The position numbers and the translations under genes were made by a program. The notes beneath the pieces are model-generated. The model was not told where the DNA came from and searched no databases. It was given only the letters and a program-made list of their open reading frames with translations. Shown here one piece after another: positions 26,253-34,983 of a stretch of 64,000 nt of DNA. Every line of letters starts with the position of its first letter. The first letter of the stretch is position 1. The stretch is from Avichristensenella sp031550535 (GTDB lineage: Bacteria; Bacillota; Clostridia; Christensenellales; Aristaeellaceae): assembly GCA_031550535.1 (NCBI GenBank), contig JAVBOM010000011.1, positions 1 to 64,000 on the forward strand, given 5' to 3'.

Positions 26253-27188
26253 ATGATCACAATCCTATCTTTATCCCCGGCAATCGACAAGCGCCTCGAA
26301 TTCGACGGGTTTCGCCTCGGCGGGACGAACCGCATCCAGAGCGCGCACACCGAAGGCGCGGGCAAGGGCATCGACGTGGCGCTGGCTGCGCGGGCGCTGG
26401 GCATTCCGGCGCGGTGCATCGGCATTCTGGCGGGCGGGGGAGCCCCTGTGACGGAACGGCTGGATCGCAACGGGGCCGCGCACGACTTCCTGCCCACGCC
26501 CGGGACGGTGCGCGTCAACCAGAAGCTGTACGACCGGACAAACGGCGTCATCACCGAGGTCAGCGAGCCCAGCCCCGAAGCGCCGCGCGACGTATTGCAG
26601 CGGGCGTTCAAGGCGGCGCTCGCGGCGGCAGGGGAAAGCCGCTTCCTGGTGCTGACTGGCAGCCTGCCGCAGGGCTGTCCGCCCGGCTGGTACGCGGACC
26701 TGATCCGGAGCGTCCGCGGAGGCGCGCCGAGCTGCCGGGTGGTGCTGGACGCGGACGGCGAACGCCTCTCGCTCGGCATGCGCGCGCGGCCGTGGCTGGT
26801 CAAGCCGAACCGGGCCGAGCTGGAACAGGCGCATGGCAAACCGCTCCGTGCGAAGGAGGACATCCTGGCCGCCGCGCGGGCGCTGTGTGAGGGTGGGCCG
26901 GACGTGGTCGTCGTGTCCATGGGCGGCGAGGGGGCCATGGCCGTCTCCCGGACGGAGGCGGTGTTCGCGCCCGCGCTGAAGGAGCCGATCCGGACCACCA
27001 CCGGCGCGGGGGACGCAATGGTCGGCGGGCTGCTCAAAGGGTTCGTGGAGAGCGACTCCCTGGAAAACGCGCTGCGCCACGGCGTCGCGTCCGCGACCGC
27101 GCGCTGTGTGTACGGGGGCGACGCGTTTATCGACGCGGCGCTGTACGCGGAGTACGCGCCAAAGGTGAATGTGTTGACCATCGGGTAA
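26253..27188 (+). CDS. PfkB-family kinase, 1-phosphofructokinase-like
   Basis: This ribokinase-fold kinase (311 aa) is most like FruK/LacC enzymes: start ITILSLSPAIDKRLEF, GGTNRI near residue 26, the hexose-phosphate kinase segment GAGKGIDVALAARALG near residues 37-52, and the terminal TTTGAGDAMVGG with the catalytic Asp near residue 252. It probably phosphorylates fructose 1-phosphate or tagatose 6-phosphate, and which one is not decided. GGAGG at 26241-26245 selects the ATG at 26253. No PTS or fructose regulator is adjacent. Confidence 0.88.
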   Translation: MITILSLSPAIDKRLEFDGFRLGGTNRIQSAHTEGAGKGIDVALAARALGIPARCIGILAGGGAPVTERLDRNGAAHDFLPTPGTVRVNQKLYDRTNGVITEVSEPSPEAPRDVLQRAFKAALAAAGESRFLVLTGSLPQGCPPGWYADLIRSVRGGAPSCRVVLDADGERLSLGMRARPWLVKPNRAELEQAHGKPLRAKEDILAAARALCEGGPDVVVVSMGGEGAMAVSRTEAVFAPALKEPIRTTTGAGDAMVGGLLKGFVESDSLENALRHGVASATARCVYGGDAFIDAALYAEYAPKVNVLTIG

Positions 27189-27193
27189 TTCTT

Positions 27194-27257
27194 TGTCGAA
27201 TGGACGCCAAAATTCGCGGCGCGATTCAACAGCGGTCATCCTTGTAAACGCTATACT
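27194..27257 (+). promoter_or_regulatory. spoIIE promoter region with possible Spo0A box
   Basis: TGTCGAA at 27194-27200 matches the core of the Spo0A-binding site. A weaker inverted TGTTGAA-like site overlaps about 27225-27231. A -10 hexamer TATACT lies at 27252-27257. A poor -35 is expected for a Spo0A-activated promoter, as for spoIIE in Bacillus subtilis. Confidence 0.5.
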
Positions 27258-27288
27258 GTATTCATCATATGAACTGGTGGTGGAGCGG

Positions 27289-29598
27289 ATGGCGCAACAT
27301 TATAAGGATGTTTGGTCAGGCATCGGGTACGTAAACAGCCGCCCCGAGGAACCCGCGGGGATTGTCCAGCAGATCGCCGCGCAAATTAACGCGCATAATG
27401 CGCTGGCTATCATGGCATCACTCCTCCTGTCCCAGGCGGCGCTGCCGGGCGGCGCCATGCCGTTCTGCGTTCCGCTGGTGGCGGCGCTGCTGCTGCTGCA
27501 AAAGCCCGCGTGGCCCGCGATGGTCGGCTGCGCGTTGGGCCTTCTGGTGCGTTGGGCGCCGATTGACTGGGTGAACGGTTGGCAGCTCATCTCGTGCCTG
27601 CTGCTGGCGCTTGTCGTGCGCAGGGGTTGGGACTGGAAGCCGTGGAAGGTCTCGCTCGCCGCCGGCGCCGTGATGGTTTTCCCGCTGCCCTTCGTGACCC
27701 GGCGGGTGGATTTGATTATCGTCTGCGTTACCGGCGCGGTGGCGGCGGGCCTGCTCACGCCCGTGTACCTGCGCTCCCTGCTCGCGATTTTTGCCCCGAA
27801 AAAGACGCTCACGAACGACGACAAGCTCTGCTGTCTGCTGGTGGCGACCGCGCTGGCGCTGGGCGGCATGTGGCTCCGCATTGACATGGTCTCGCTTGGG
27901 GACGCGATGATCGGTCTGATTGTGTTCCTCGTGGCCTGGGGGGCGGGACCGGGGTTGGCGCTCCCGGCGGGCGCGATGGTCGGCCTGGTGCTGATGACGA
28001 CCGGAAAATCGTTCGACATGGTGGTCATGCTGGCCGTGCTCGGCGGGCTGGCGGGCATGTTGCGCGGAAGCAGGCGGTTTATGCCGTTCCTTGGCGGTCT
28101 TTTGGGCTGCGGGCTGATCGCCTTCGCGCAGGGCGGCGTTACGCGCATCATCGACACGGTTCCCTCGCTCGCGCTGGGTGGGCTGCTGTTCCTTTTGATG
28201 CCCATACGGTGGCTGGACACGATGCGCGGCGTGCTGGAGCCGGAGGCGTATTTGGCGCATGAGCCGGACACGGTGGTTTCCTCGTTCGTGCTGTCCAGCT
28301 ACGCGGAGGCCATGGCGGGCATGGCGACGGCGCTGCCCTCCCCGGATCAGGCGTCGGACACGCAGCCGGTGGAGCTGCTCGCCTGCCGCCTGTGCACCGG
28401 CTGCGAGCAGCAGCAATCGTGCTGGGATGAAAAGCGCGGGGAAACGATGGCGCTGATGGACGGCGTGCTGCTCGCGTGCTCGGGCAACGCCAACGCGGTG
28501 GAGATCGAGCAGGCGGCGCGCATGATCGGCTGTTCCCGCGCCACCGAGGTGTTCGGCCTGGCGTCGGGGTTGATCTCATCGCGGCTGCGCAAGGAAAAGG
28601 ACGACGCGCGGCGCATGGAGGCGCGCGCGTGGGCGCTGGAGCAACTTCGCGGGCAGGCGCGGGCGCTGCAGGGGCTTTCGGAGCGCCTCGGGGAAGGATC
28701 GGCCGAGTCCGTGCGTGCGCGGGCGATGATCTGCGCGGCCATGCCGGCGCTGCGCGGGCGATCCGACGCGCTGACCGTCTGCGTGATGGAAGGCAGGCTG
28801 CACGTGTGGCTGGATGTCCGCTGCACGGAAGGACAGGCCGACCGGTTGGCGGTGGCGCTGAGCGCGGCGCTTGGCCGGAAAATGGAACTGATGGAGACGC
28901 AGACGAAGCACGAACTGCTGCTGTTTGTGGAGCGGCCCAAGCTGCGCCTTGCGGTGGGGCGCGCCACCACGCCGATTGCGGGGGAGGAGATTTCCGGGGA
29001 CAGCACGCTGTCGGAGCGGTTGGACGCCGGACGGCATGTCCTGGCGATCAGCGATGGCATGGGCAGCGGGCGCGAGGCGCGCAGCGAGAGCCGCGCGGCG
29101 CTGGATCTGCTGCTGCAGGCGCTCCGCGCGGGCTACAGCCGAAGCGACGCGCTGCGCACTGTCAACGGGCTGCTCGTCGCCTGTCGGGGGGATGAAATGT
29201 TCGCGACGCTCGACCTGTGCATCATGGACCTGAACAGCGGGGAGGCCACGCTGGACAAGCTGGGCGCGTGCCCGTCGTTCCTGCTCCGCGCGGGGAAGTG
29301 CAAGCGGATTGGCGGCGATGCGCTACCGATGGGCATTCTGGACGCGGTAAAGCCGCGCGCGCTGTCCACGCGCATGCTGCCGGACGACCTGCTGCTGATG
29401 GTCTCCGACGGCGTGATCGATGCGTTTGGCAGCGACGAGGCCGCGTTTGTCCGTGCGCTGGGCGGCCTTACGACGGGCGACCGGATGCCGACGCCGCAGC
29501 GGTTTGCGGATACGCTGCTTCGTCGCGCGTACGAGCGCAGCGGTGGCACCGCGCTGGACGACATGACCGTCGTCGTGGCGAAGGTGGAAGAGGCGTGA
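27289..29598 (+). CDS. spoIIE: Stage II sporulation protein E
   Basis: SpoIIE is a membrane serine/threonine phosphatase that dephosphorylates SpoIIAA and so activates sigma-F in the forespore; it also interacts with FtsZ. The 769-aa product has about ten N-terminal membrane helices (about residues 45-310), a central regulatory region, and a C-terminal PP2C-type phosphatase domain. Conserved pieces are ISGDSTLSERLDAGRH, AISDGMGSGREA near residue 585 and LMVSDGVIDAFG near residue 705 with metal-binding Asp residues. GGTGGTGGAG before 27289 selects this ATG; an earlier frame start would overlap the promoter. Confidence 0.93.
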   Translation: MAQHYKDVWSGIGYVNSRPEEPAGIVQQIAAQINAHNALAIMASLLLSQAALPGGAMPFCVPLVAALLLLQKPAWPAMVGCALGLLVRWAPIDWVNGWQLISCLLLALVVRRGWDWKPWKVSLAAGAVMVFPLPFVTRRVDLIIVCVTGAVAAGLLTPVYLRSLLAIFAPKKTLTNDDKLCCLLVATALALGGMWLRIDMVSLGDAMIGLIVFLVAWGAGPGLALPAGAMVGLVLMTTGKSFDMVVMLAVLGGLAGMLRGSRRFMPFLGGLLGCGLIAFAQGGVTRIIDTVPSLALGGLLFLLMPIRWLDTMRGVLEPEAYLAHEPDTVVSSFVLSSYAEAMAGMATALPSPDQASDTQPVELLACRLCTGCEQQQSCWDEKRGETMALMDGVLLACSGNANAVEIEQAARMIGCSRATEVFGLASGLISSRLRKEKDDARRMEARAWALEQLRGQARALQGLSERLGEGSAESVRARAMICAAMPALRGRSDALTVCVMEGRLHVWLDVRCTEGQADRLAVALSAALGRKMELMETQTKHELLLFVERPKLRLAVGRATTPIAGEEISGDSTLSERLDAGRHVLAISDGMGSGREARSESRAALDLLLQALRAGYSRSDALRTVNGLLVACRGDEMFATLDLCIMDLNSGEATLDKLGACPSFLLRAGKCKRIGGDALPMGILDAVKPRALSTRMLPDDLLLMVSDGVIDAFGSDEAAFVRALGGLTTGDRMPTPQRFADTLLRRAYERSGGTALDDMTVVVAKVEEA

Positions 29599-29605
29599 CT
29601 GTGAG

Positions 29606-29633
29606 CGATTCGGAATTTGTAATTTCCGAATCG
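29606..29633 (+). terminator. Hairpin after spoIIE
   Basis: A 10-bp perfect inverted repeat (CGATTCGGAA 29606-29615 with TTCCGAATCG 29624-29633) has an 8-base loop and no T-tract. It may stabilise the 3' end or be a weak terminator. Confidence 0.4.
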
Positions 29634-29674
29634 AATGAAGCCAGGGACTTGAAATCCTGCGGGATTTTCGGAGC

Positions 29675-29732
29675 GGTGGCGCTGATTTGAAAAATTGGCC
29701 GCTATAAGAGGATTCCGCCAGGAATTCTTTCC
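29675..29732 (+). repeat. A element, copy 9
   Basis: A forward copy with GATTT/AAATT in hairpin 1 and GAGGATTC/GAATTCTT in hairpin 2. A B element starts directly at its end. Confidence 0.85.
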
Positions 29733-29870
29733 GCGCATACCCGAAGGGAAAACCCCGTAGCATCGGAAGGAAGCGCCCGCAGTGCGGGAAAAAGCGCCCT
29801 GGAGGTGCCTTGCGGCACAGAGCAATAGCCCAAAAGGGCAGCGCGACAATGCCAAACGGCGCGGCATGAC
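29733..29870 (+). repeat. B element, copy 3
   Basis: This copy shares CATCGGA, GGAAGCGCCCGCAGTGCGGG and GCGCGACAATGCC with copy 1. The hairpin before the last motif is GCCC/GGGC around AAAA, different in sequence from the other copies. No gene is seen in 29599-29993. Confidence 0.75.
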
Positions 29871-29878
29871 ATAACAGG

Positions 29879-29911
29879 CAAGAGAGCACGGTTTTTCGCC
29901 GCGCTCTTTTT
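29879..29911 (+). terminator. Terminator before tilS
   Basis: AAGAGAGC pairs with GCTCTTTT, with an inner CGG/CCG stem, and is followed by a T-rich end. Confidence 0.75.
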
Positions 29912-29957
29912 CATTCCCCTGCGCACAAAGTATTTTTTCACAAACATTTCTTTTCTG

Positions 29958-29986
29958 TTGCAGCAAGGCAGAAATCCGGTTACAAT
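29958..29986 (+). promoter_or_regulatory. Sigma-A promoter of tilS
   Basis: TTGCAG at 29958-29963 and TACAAT at 29981-29986 are separated by 17 bp. The expected transcription start falls at or next to the ATG at 29994. Confidence 0.75.
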
Positions 29987-29993
29987 ATAAGCC

Positions 29994-31346
29994 ATGATCG
30001 GCGTAAAAGCGGAGATTTTGTCGCGCGTCGCGCGGGTGTGCCGCGAAAAGGCGTTATTTCCTGTTGGCAGCACCGTGCTGGCGGCCGTTTCCGGCGGCGC
30101 GGACTCCGTGTCGCTGCTGCTGATCCTGCTTGCGTTGCAGGATACGCTGGACATTCGTGTCGAGGCCGCGCACTACGAGCACGGCATTCGTGGGGAGGCG
30201 TCACGCGAGGACGCGCGGTTCGTCCAGGCGATGTGCGCGGAGCGCGGCGTACGCTGCCATGTCGGGCATGGCGACGTGCCGGCGTTGGCGCGCGGATGGA
30301 AGTGCAGCCTGGAGGATGCCGCGCGCCGCGCGCGCTATGCTTTTTTGGAGCAAGCAGCACGGGAGGTGGGCGCGGCGCGGATCGTGCTGGCGCATCAGTT
30401 GGAGGATCAGGCGGAAACGCTGCTGCTGCATCTGGTGCACGGCTGCGGGCTGGACGGCCTGGCTGCCATGCGGCCGCTCTCGGGCAACAGGGCGCGGCCC
30501 CTGCTGGACATTCCGCGCGAAATGCTGATTGCGTACCTAAACGAGATCGGCGTACCCTGGCGGGAGGACGCGACCAACCTGGATACCGCGCACGCGCGAA
30601 ACCTGTTGCGCCATGAGGTGTTTCCGGTTTTGTGCCGCATCAACCCGCGCGCGGCGGAAGCGATAGGCCGCACGGCCGCGCAGGCCGCGCTCGCGGCGGA
30701 TACCCTGCGCGGGGTGGACACGGGCGCGCTGTCGGGCCGTGTGAAGCGCATGCCGTATGGCGCATACTGGTTGCTGCCGGATCAATACCCCGCCGCGAGC
30801 GCCTGCCGGCTGTTCGCGCGGATGGCAGGGATCCCCGCGCTGGAAGCGCGTCACGCCGAGGCGATGGCAACGCTTTCCGTGAACGAAACCGCGAACCTGC
30901 CGGGCGGCTGGCGCGCGCTGCGGACCGGGACAAGGCTGCACCTGCTCGCCGGGGATCAAACGGCGACGGAGCCGGCGGACGCGCATCCGCCCTGGACGGA
31001 GATGGACTTCGCCTGGACGGAAGGCGGCGCGGCGGGTTATGGCGACGGCATCCGGGAGCAAACGTTTGACGCGGAGGCGCTGCAAGGCGCGCACTTTCGC
31101 GCGAGGCGGGATGGGGACGTTTTCGCGCCGCTGGGCGGTACGGGCACGCAGAAGCTCAAACAGACGCTCCGGGACGCGGGCATTGACCAGCCGTTTCGTG
31201 ATTTGCTGCCCGTGCTGGCCAGAGGAAACCGCGTGCTCTGGATCGTGGGGCTGAAGCCGTCCCGGGACGCCGCCGTTAGGGAAAATACCTGCCGGACGGT
31301 CACGATAGCGTATACGGGCGATCTGCCGTGGGAAATAGAGAGGTAA
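29994..31346 (+). CDS. tilS: tRNA(Ile)-lysidine synthase
   Basis: TilS converts the wobble C34 of tRNA-Ile (CAU anticodon) to lysidine, so that it reads AUA and accepts isoleucine. It is essential. The 450-aa protein has the PP-loop SGGADS at residues 33-38, an RYAFLEQ/AHQLEDQAET region, and a C-terminal TilS domain. No ribosome-binding site precedes the ATG, and the promoter leaves almost no leader, so the mRNA may be leaderless. The TAA stop lies inside an A element. hpt and ftsH follow, the conserved tilS-hpt-ftsH order. Confidence 0.94.
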   Translation: MIGVKAEILSRVARVCREKALFPVGSTVLAAVSGGADSVSLLLILLALQDTLDIRVEAAHYEHGIRGEASREDARFVQAMCAERGVRCHVGHGDVPALARGWKCSLEDAARRARYAFLEQAAREVGAARIVLAHQLEDQAETLLLHLVHGCGLDGLAAMRPLSGNRARPLLDIPREMLIAYLNEIGVPWREDATNLDTAHARNLLRHEVFPVLCRINPRAAEAIGRTAAQAALAADTLRGVDTGALSGRVKRMPYGAYWLLPDQYPAASACRLFARMAGIPALEARHAEAMATLSVNETANLPGGWRALRTGTRLHLLAGDQTATEPADAHPPWTEMDFAWTEGGAAGYGDGIREQTFDAEALQGAHFRARRDGDVFAPLGGTGTQKLKQTLRDAGIDQPFRDLLPVLARGNRVLWIVGLKPSRDAAVRENTCRTVTIAYTGDLPWEIER

Positions 31347-31399
31347 GGATTTCTGGTGAAATCCTCTTCAGGCGCCCGATTCTTCGAATCAGCGCCGCC
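31342..31399 (-). repeat. A element, copy 10
   Basis: A reverse copy between tilS and hpt. Hairpin 2 is GGATTT/AAATCC, a fully compensated variant. Its GGTAAGG edge supplies the tilS stop codon. Confidence 0.88.
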
Positions 31400-31428
31400 G
31401 TTATGGAAATACAAGGAGGAAAAACACC

Positions 31429-31992
31429 ATGCTGAACCGGGATGCTTCGCCGCTCTACAAGGACTTGGACCGCTTGCTGTTGACGAAAGAGCAGATCATG
31501 GCGAGGGTGGCGGAGCTTGGGAGGCAGCTCACGGCGGAATACGCGGGCAGCGACCTGGTGTGCATCTGCATTCTGAAGGGCGCGACGACGTTTTTCTCGG
31601 ACTTGATCCGCTGCATCGACCTGCCGCTCCACCTGGATTTCATGTCTATTTCCAGCTATGGCAGCGCGACGAAATCGTCCGGCGTGGTCCGGATTCTAAA
31701 GGATTTGGACAAGGACATCGTCGGCCGGGACGCGCTGATCGTGGAGGATATCATCGACACGGGGCTGACGCTCTCTTTCCTCGCGGAGAACCTGAAAGCG
31801 CGCGGGGCGCGGTCGCTGAAGGTGTGCACGCTGCTGGACAAGCCGTACCGCAGAAAAACGGCGCTCGTGCCGGATTATTGCGGTTTTGTGATTGAGGATC
31901 ACTTTGTGGTCGGTTACGGGCTGGACTATGCCGAGGCGTACAGGAACCTTCCTGATATTGGTGTTCTTCGGCCAGAGGTTTACAGCCAATGA
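31429..31992 (+). CDS. hpt: Hypoxanthine phosphoribosyltransferase
   Basis: This purine-salvage enzyme converts hypoxanthine or guanine with PRPP to IMP or GMP. The 187-aa protein has the PRPP-binding motif ALIVEDIIDTGLTL near residues 101-114, a CICILKGATTFFSDL loop near residues 45-60, and VPDYCGFVIEDHFVVGYGLDY near the end (two pieces of the purine-binding site). AAGGAGG precedes the ATG. It sits between tilS and ftsH, its usual place in Firmicutes. Confidence 0.95.
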   Translation: MLNRDASPLYKDLDRLLLTKEQIMARVAELGRQLTAEYAGSDLVCICILKGATTFFSDLIRCIDLPLHLDFMSISSYGSATKSSGVVRILKDLDKDIVGRDALIVEDIIDTGLTLSFLAENLKARGARSLKVCTLLDKPYRRKTALVPDYCGFVIEDHFVVGYGLDYAEAYRNLPDIGVLRPEVYSQ

Positions 31993-32007
31993 AAGAAGTG
32001 GTATACT
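31979..32007 (+). promoter_or_regulatory. Sigma-A promoter of ftsH
   Basis: TTTACA at 31979-31984, inside the end of hpt, and TATACT at 32002-32007 are separated by 17 bp. ftsH can therefore be expressed apart from tilS-hpt. Confidence 0.8.
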
Positions 32008-32041
32008 AAAAGATGATTTTGCGTAATCAGGAGGTAGCATT

Positions 32042-34045
32042 TTGAAGCGCCCTTTTCGCGGATTTACGGTGTATGCCGTAATTCTGATTGCAGTGTTGAT
32101 ATTCTCACAGGTATTCTCGCTGCTGTCATCCCCGCCGGATACGACGATATCGTATAACGAGCTGATGGGCTTGGTCGAGAACGACTCCATCCAGTCGATC
32201 GCGATCATGAACAACCAGCTTGTTGGCCTACTCAAGAACTCGAAAATCTCGCAGGAGGACTTTCCCTCCAAGCGGTACGATTTTGACTGTAATGTGGACA
32301 GGACGAATTTCTTTAACTCCGTCCGCATCATTCGCGCGGGCATCTTAAACAAGCCCGTTGACGAGGTTAGCGATAGCGATTTCGGTTTTTCCATCGAATA
32401 CCTGCCGCCCGTCGTCACGCCGTGGTATCTGGAGTTCCTGCCGTATCTGGTCGTGATGGTGCTGGTGTGCCTGTTCCTGCTGTTCGTCATGCGCCAGCAG
32501 ACCGGCGGCAACAGCAAGGTGATGTCCTTTGGCAAAAGCCGCGCCCGGCTGTACGATGTCACGAAGAACAAGATCACCTTTGAGGATGTCGCGGGCGCGG
32601 ACGAGGAAAAAGAGGAGCTCGCGGAAATCGTGGAGTTCCTGAAGAACCCCAAGCGGTTCACGGACATCGGCGCGCGCATCCCCAAGGGCGTACTGCTTGT
32701 CGGCCCTCCGGGCACCGGCAAGACGCTGCTGGCGAAGGCCGTGGCGGGGGAGGCGGGCGCGCCGTTCCTGTCGATTTCCGGTTCGGATTTCGTGGAGATG
32801 TTCGTCGGCGTCGGCGCGAGCCGCGTGCGTGACCTGTTTGACCAGGCGAAAAAGCACACGCCGTCCATCGTGTTCATCGACGAGATCGACGCCGTGGGCC
32901 GCCACCGTGGCGCGGGCCTGGGCGGCGGGCATGACGAGCGCGAGCAGACACTGAACCAACTGCTCGTGGAGATGGACGGGTTTTCCAACAACGAGGGCGT
33001 GATCGTGCTCGCGGCGACAAACCGGCGCGATATCCTGGACCCCGCGCTGCTCCGTCCCGGGCGGTTTGACCGGCAGATCACCGTCAACTACCCGGACGTG
33101 GCCGGCCGCGAGGCGATTCTGAAGGTGCACAGCCGTGGCAAGCCGCTCGCGGAAGATGTGAACCTGAACACCATCGCACGGCGTACGCCGTTCTTCACCG
33201 GCGCGGATCTGGAGAACGTGATGAACGAGGCGGCGATCCTCGCGGCGCGGAACAAGCAGCGCGAGATCACCGAGCATAACATTGAGGAAGCGATTACCCG
33301 CGTGCAGATGGGCCCGGAAAAGAAGAGCCGCAAGGTGACCGAGAAGGACCGCCGCATTGTGGCGTTCCACGAGGCGGGCCACGCGATCGTCGGGCTGGTG
33401 GTGCCCAGGGGGCCGGATGTTCACATGGTCACCATTGTCCCGCGCGGGCAGAGCGGCGGCCATACGCAGTTCCTGCCGTCGGAGGAGAGCCAGTTCAGTT
33501 CCCGCGAGGAGATCCTGGACGAGGTGACGATGGCGCTGGGCGGCCGCGCGGCGGAAATGCTCGTGTTCAAGGATGTGACGGGCGGCGCGATTGGCGATTT
33601 GCAGAGCGCGACGTCGCAGGTGCGCAACATGATTACCAAGCTCGGCATGAACGACGTGCTCGGGCCCGTGTTCTACGGCGGCGGGCAGGAAATTTTCCTC
33701 GGCAAGGATTTTGCCCAGTCGCGCGATTATTCAGAGAAGATCGCCGCGCTGGTGGATGAGGAAATCCGCATCACCATGGAAAAATCCCTCGTCCGCGCGG
33801 AAAAGATCATCCAGGAGAACCTCGACAAGCTGAACAGGCTTGCCGAACTCCTGCTGGAGAAGGAAACCGTCACGCGCGACGAACTTGAGGCGATCATGAA
33901 GGAAAAGCCGTTGCCGGACACAAGCTCCGATAACACCGATAACGACGGGCCGGACAGGCGGACATCTTCGGTCGTCTACACGCCCGTGCCGACCCCGCCC
34001 CGCGCGATCATCATGGCGCCGAAGCGGCCCGATGGCTGCGGCTGA
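32042..34045 (+). CDS. ftsH: ATP-dependent zinc metalloprotease FtsH
   Basis: FtsH is a membrane-bound AAA+ protease for quality control of membrane and short-lived proteins. It has two membrane helices (about residues 8-28 and 130-148) around a small extracytoplasmic domain. The AAA module carries GPPGTGKT near residues 221-228, FIDEIDAVG and the second region of homology (NRRDILDPALLRPGRFD), and the zinc protease motif HEAGH lies near residue 443. The C-terminal tail is rich in Asp and Pro. The start is TTG with CAGGAGG upstream. It overlaps the PHP gene by 14 bases. Confidence 0.97.
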   Translation: MKRPFRGFTVYAVILIAVLIFSQVFSLLSSPPDTTISYNELMGLVENDSIQSIAIMNNQLVGLLKNSKISQEDFPSKRYDFDCNVDRTNFFNSVRIIRAGILNKPVDEVSDSDFGFSIEYLPPVVTPWYLEFLPYLVVMVLVCLFLLFVMRQQTGGNSKVMSFGKSRARLYDVTKNKITFEDVAGADEEKEELAEIVEFLKNPKRFTDIGARIPKGVLLVGPPGTGKTLLAKAVAGEAGAPFLSISGSDFVEMFVGVGASRVRDLFDQAKKHTPSIVFIDEIDAVGRHRGAGLGGGHDEREQTLNQLLVEMDGFSNNEGVIVLAATNRRDILDPALLRPGRFDRQITVNYPDVAGREAILKVHSRGKPLAEDVNLNTIARRTPFFTGADLENVMNEAAILAARNKQREITEHNIEEAITRVQMGPEKKSRKVTEKDRRIVAFHEAGHAIVGLVVPRGPDVHMVTIVPRGQSGGHTQFLPSEESQFSSREEILDEVTMALGGRAAEMLVFKDVTGGAIGDLQSATSQVRNMITKLGMNDVLGPVFYGGGQEIFLGKDFAQSRDYSEKIAALVDEEIRITMEKSLVRAEKIIQENLDKLNRLAELLLEKETVTRDELEAIMKEKPLPDTSSDNTDNDGPDRRTSSVVYTPVPTPPRAIIMAPKRPDGCG

Positions 34046-34970
34046 GCCTTTCCGCGCGGACCTGCACTTGCACACGAACGCTTCCGACGGGGCGCTGTCC
34101 CCGGAGGAAGTGATGCGCGAAGCGGCTGTGGCCGGCATGGATGTCGTGGCCGTCACGGACCATGACACGGTGGCGGGGACCGCGCGGGCCGTCGCCACCG
34201 GGACCGCGCTTGGAATGTGCGTGCTCACCGGCATAGAGCTGAGTGTCGGCGGGGATGAGGAAATCCACCTAATCGGCTACGGCGTTTCACCGGATGACGG
34301 GGCGCTTCGCGCGTTCCTGGATGAGCTGATGGAAGCGCGACGGGAGCGCATGCGGACGATGCTGGAGCGTTTGGACGAGATGGGCATGCCCGTGTTGCCG
34401 GAGGAGATCCAGGCAAAGGGCGGAGACGCCCGCTTCATGGGCCGGATGAACCTCGCGCGCGCGATGGTGTCGCGCGGATACGTGGAGACGCCAAGCGAAG
34501 CCTTTGCCCGCTACCTGGAGCCCGGGAAGCCCGCGTATGTGCCCAGAAAGCGCCTGTCGGTTCCGGAAGGAATTAGCCGGCTCCGCGCGTTTTGCGCGGT
34601 GGTGGCTCTGGCGCACCCGGGCAGGCTCCGGATGGACAGGCTGATGTTCCTGCACCGCCTGCCGGGCTGGATGGAGGCGGGGCTCTCCGGGATCGAAGCC
34701 TACCACCCGAGCCACAGCGCCGCGGACAAGCTGTATTATGACCGGCTCGCGCGCGAAAAAGGGCTGCTCGTGACCGGCGGCAGCGATTTTCACGGAAGAG
34801 GTAGGGATTCTTTGCGGCATCCCCTTATGGCGCCCGATTCTCCGAATCAGCGCCGCCTTCGAGAAAGCGATGGAGTGGCAATCGGCGCGCACATTGGCGG
34901 GTGGAGAACACTCCGGGATGATATACAAGCGTTGCAATGGCGCTTACAGTTTGCAGACCATAATCTGTAG
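34032..34970 (+). CDS. PHP-domain phosphoesterase with an in-frame repeat insertion
   Basis: This predicted metal-dependent phosphoesterase of the PHP family is like the 3',5'-nucleotide bisphosphate phosphatase group (312 aa). Metal-site motifs are visible: DLHLHTNASDG (residues 10-20), VTDHDTV (near 41), GIELS (near 66), ALAHPGR (near 196) and GGSDFHG (near 250). Directly after SDFHG, about 19 residues (GRDSLRHPLMAPDSPNQRR) are encoded by an A element in reverse orientation, and the reading frame then continues into IGAHIGGW, which resembles the usual family end. The enzyme could still fold, as the insertion follows the last metal ligand. Confidence 0.88.
   Translation: MAAAEPFRADLHLHTNASDGALSPEEVMREAAVAGMDVVAVTDHDTVAGTARAVATGTALGMCVLTGIELSVGGDEEIHLIGYGVSPDDGALRAFLDELMEARRERMRTMLERLDEMGMPVLPEEIQAKGGDARFMGRMNLARAMVSRGYVETPSEAFARYLEPGKPAYVPRKRLSVPEGISRLRAFCAVVALAHPGRLRMDRLMFLHRLPGWMEAGLSGIEAYHPSHSAADKLYYDRLAREKGLLVTGGSDFHGRGRDSLRHPLMAPDSPNQRRLRESDGVAIGAHIGGWRTLRDDIQALQWRLQFADHNL
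34800..34857 (-). repeat. A element, copy 11 (in frame in the PHP gene)
   Basis: A complete reverse copy with both hairpins, lying wholly within the open reading frame of the PHP gene. Confidence 0.92.
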
Positions 34971-34983
34971 GAGAGCATAACGT

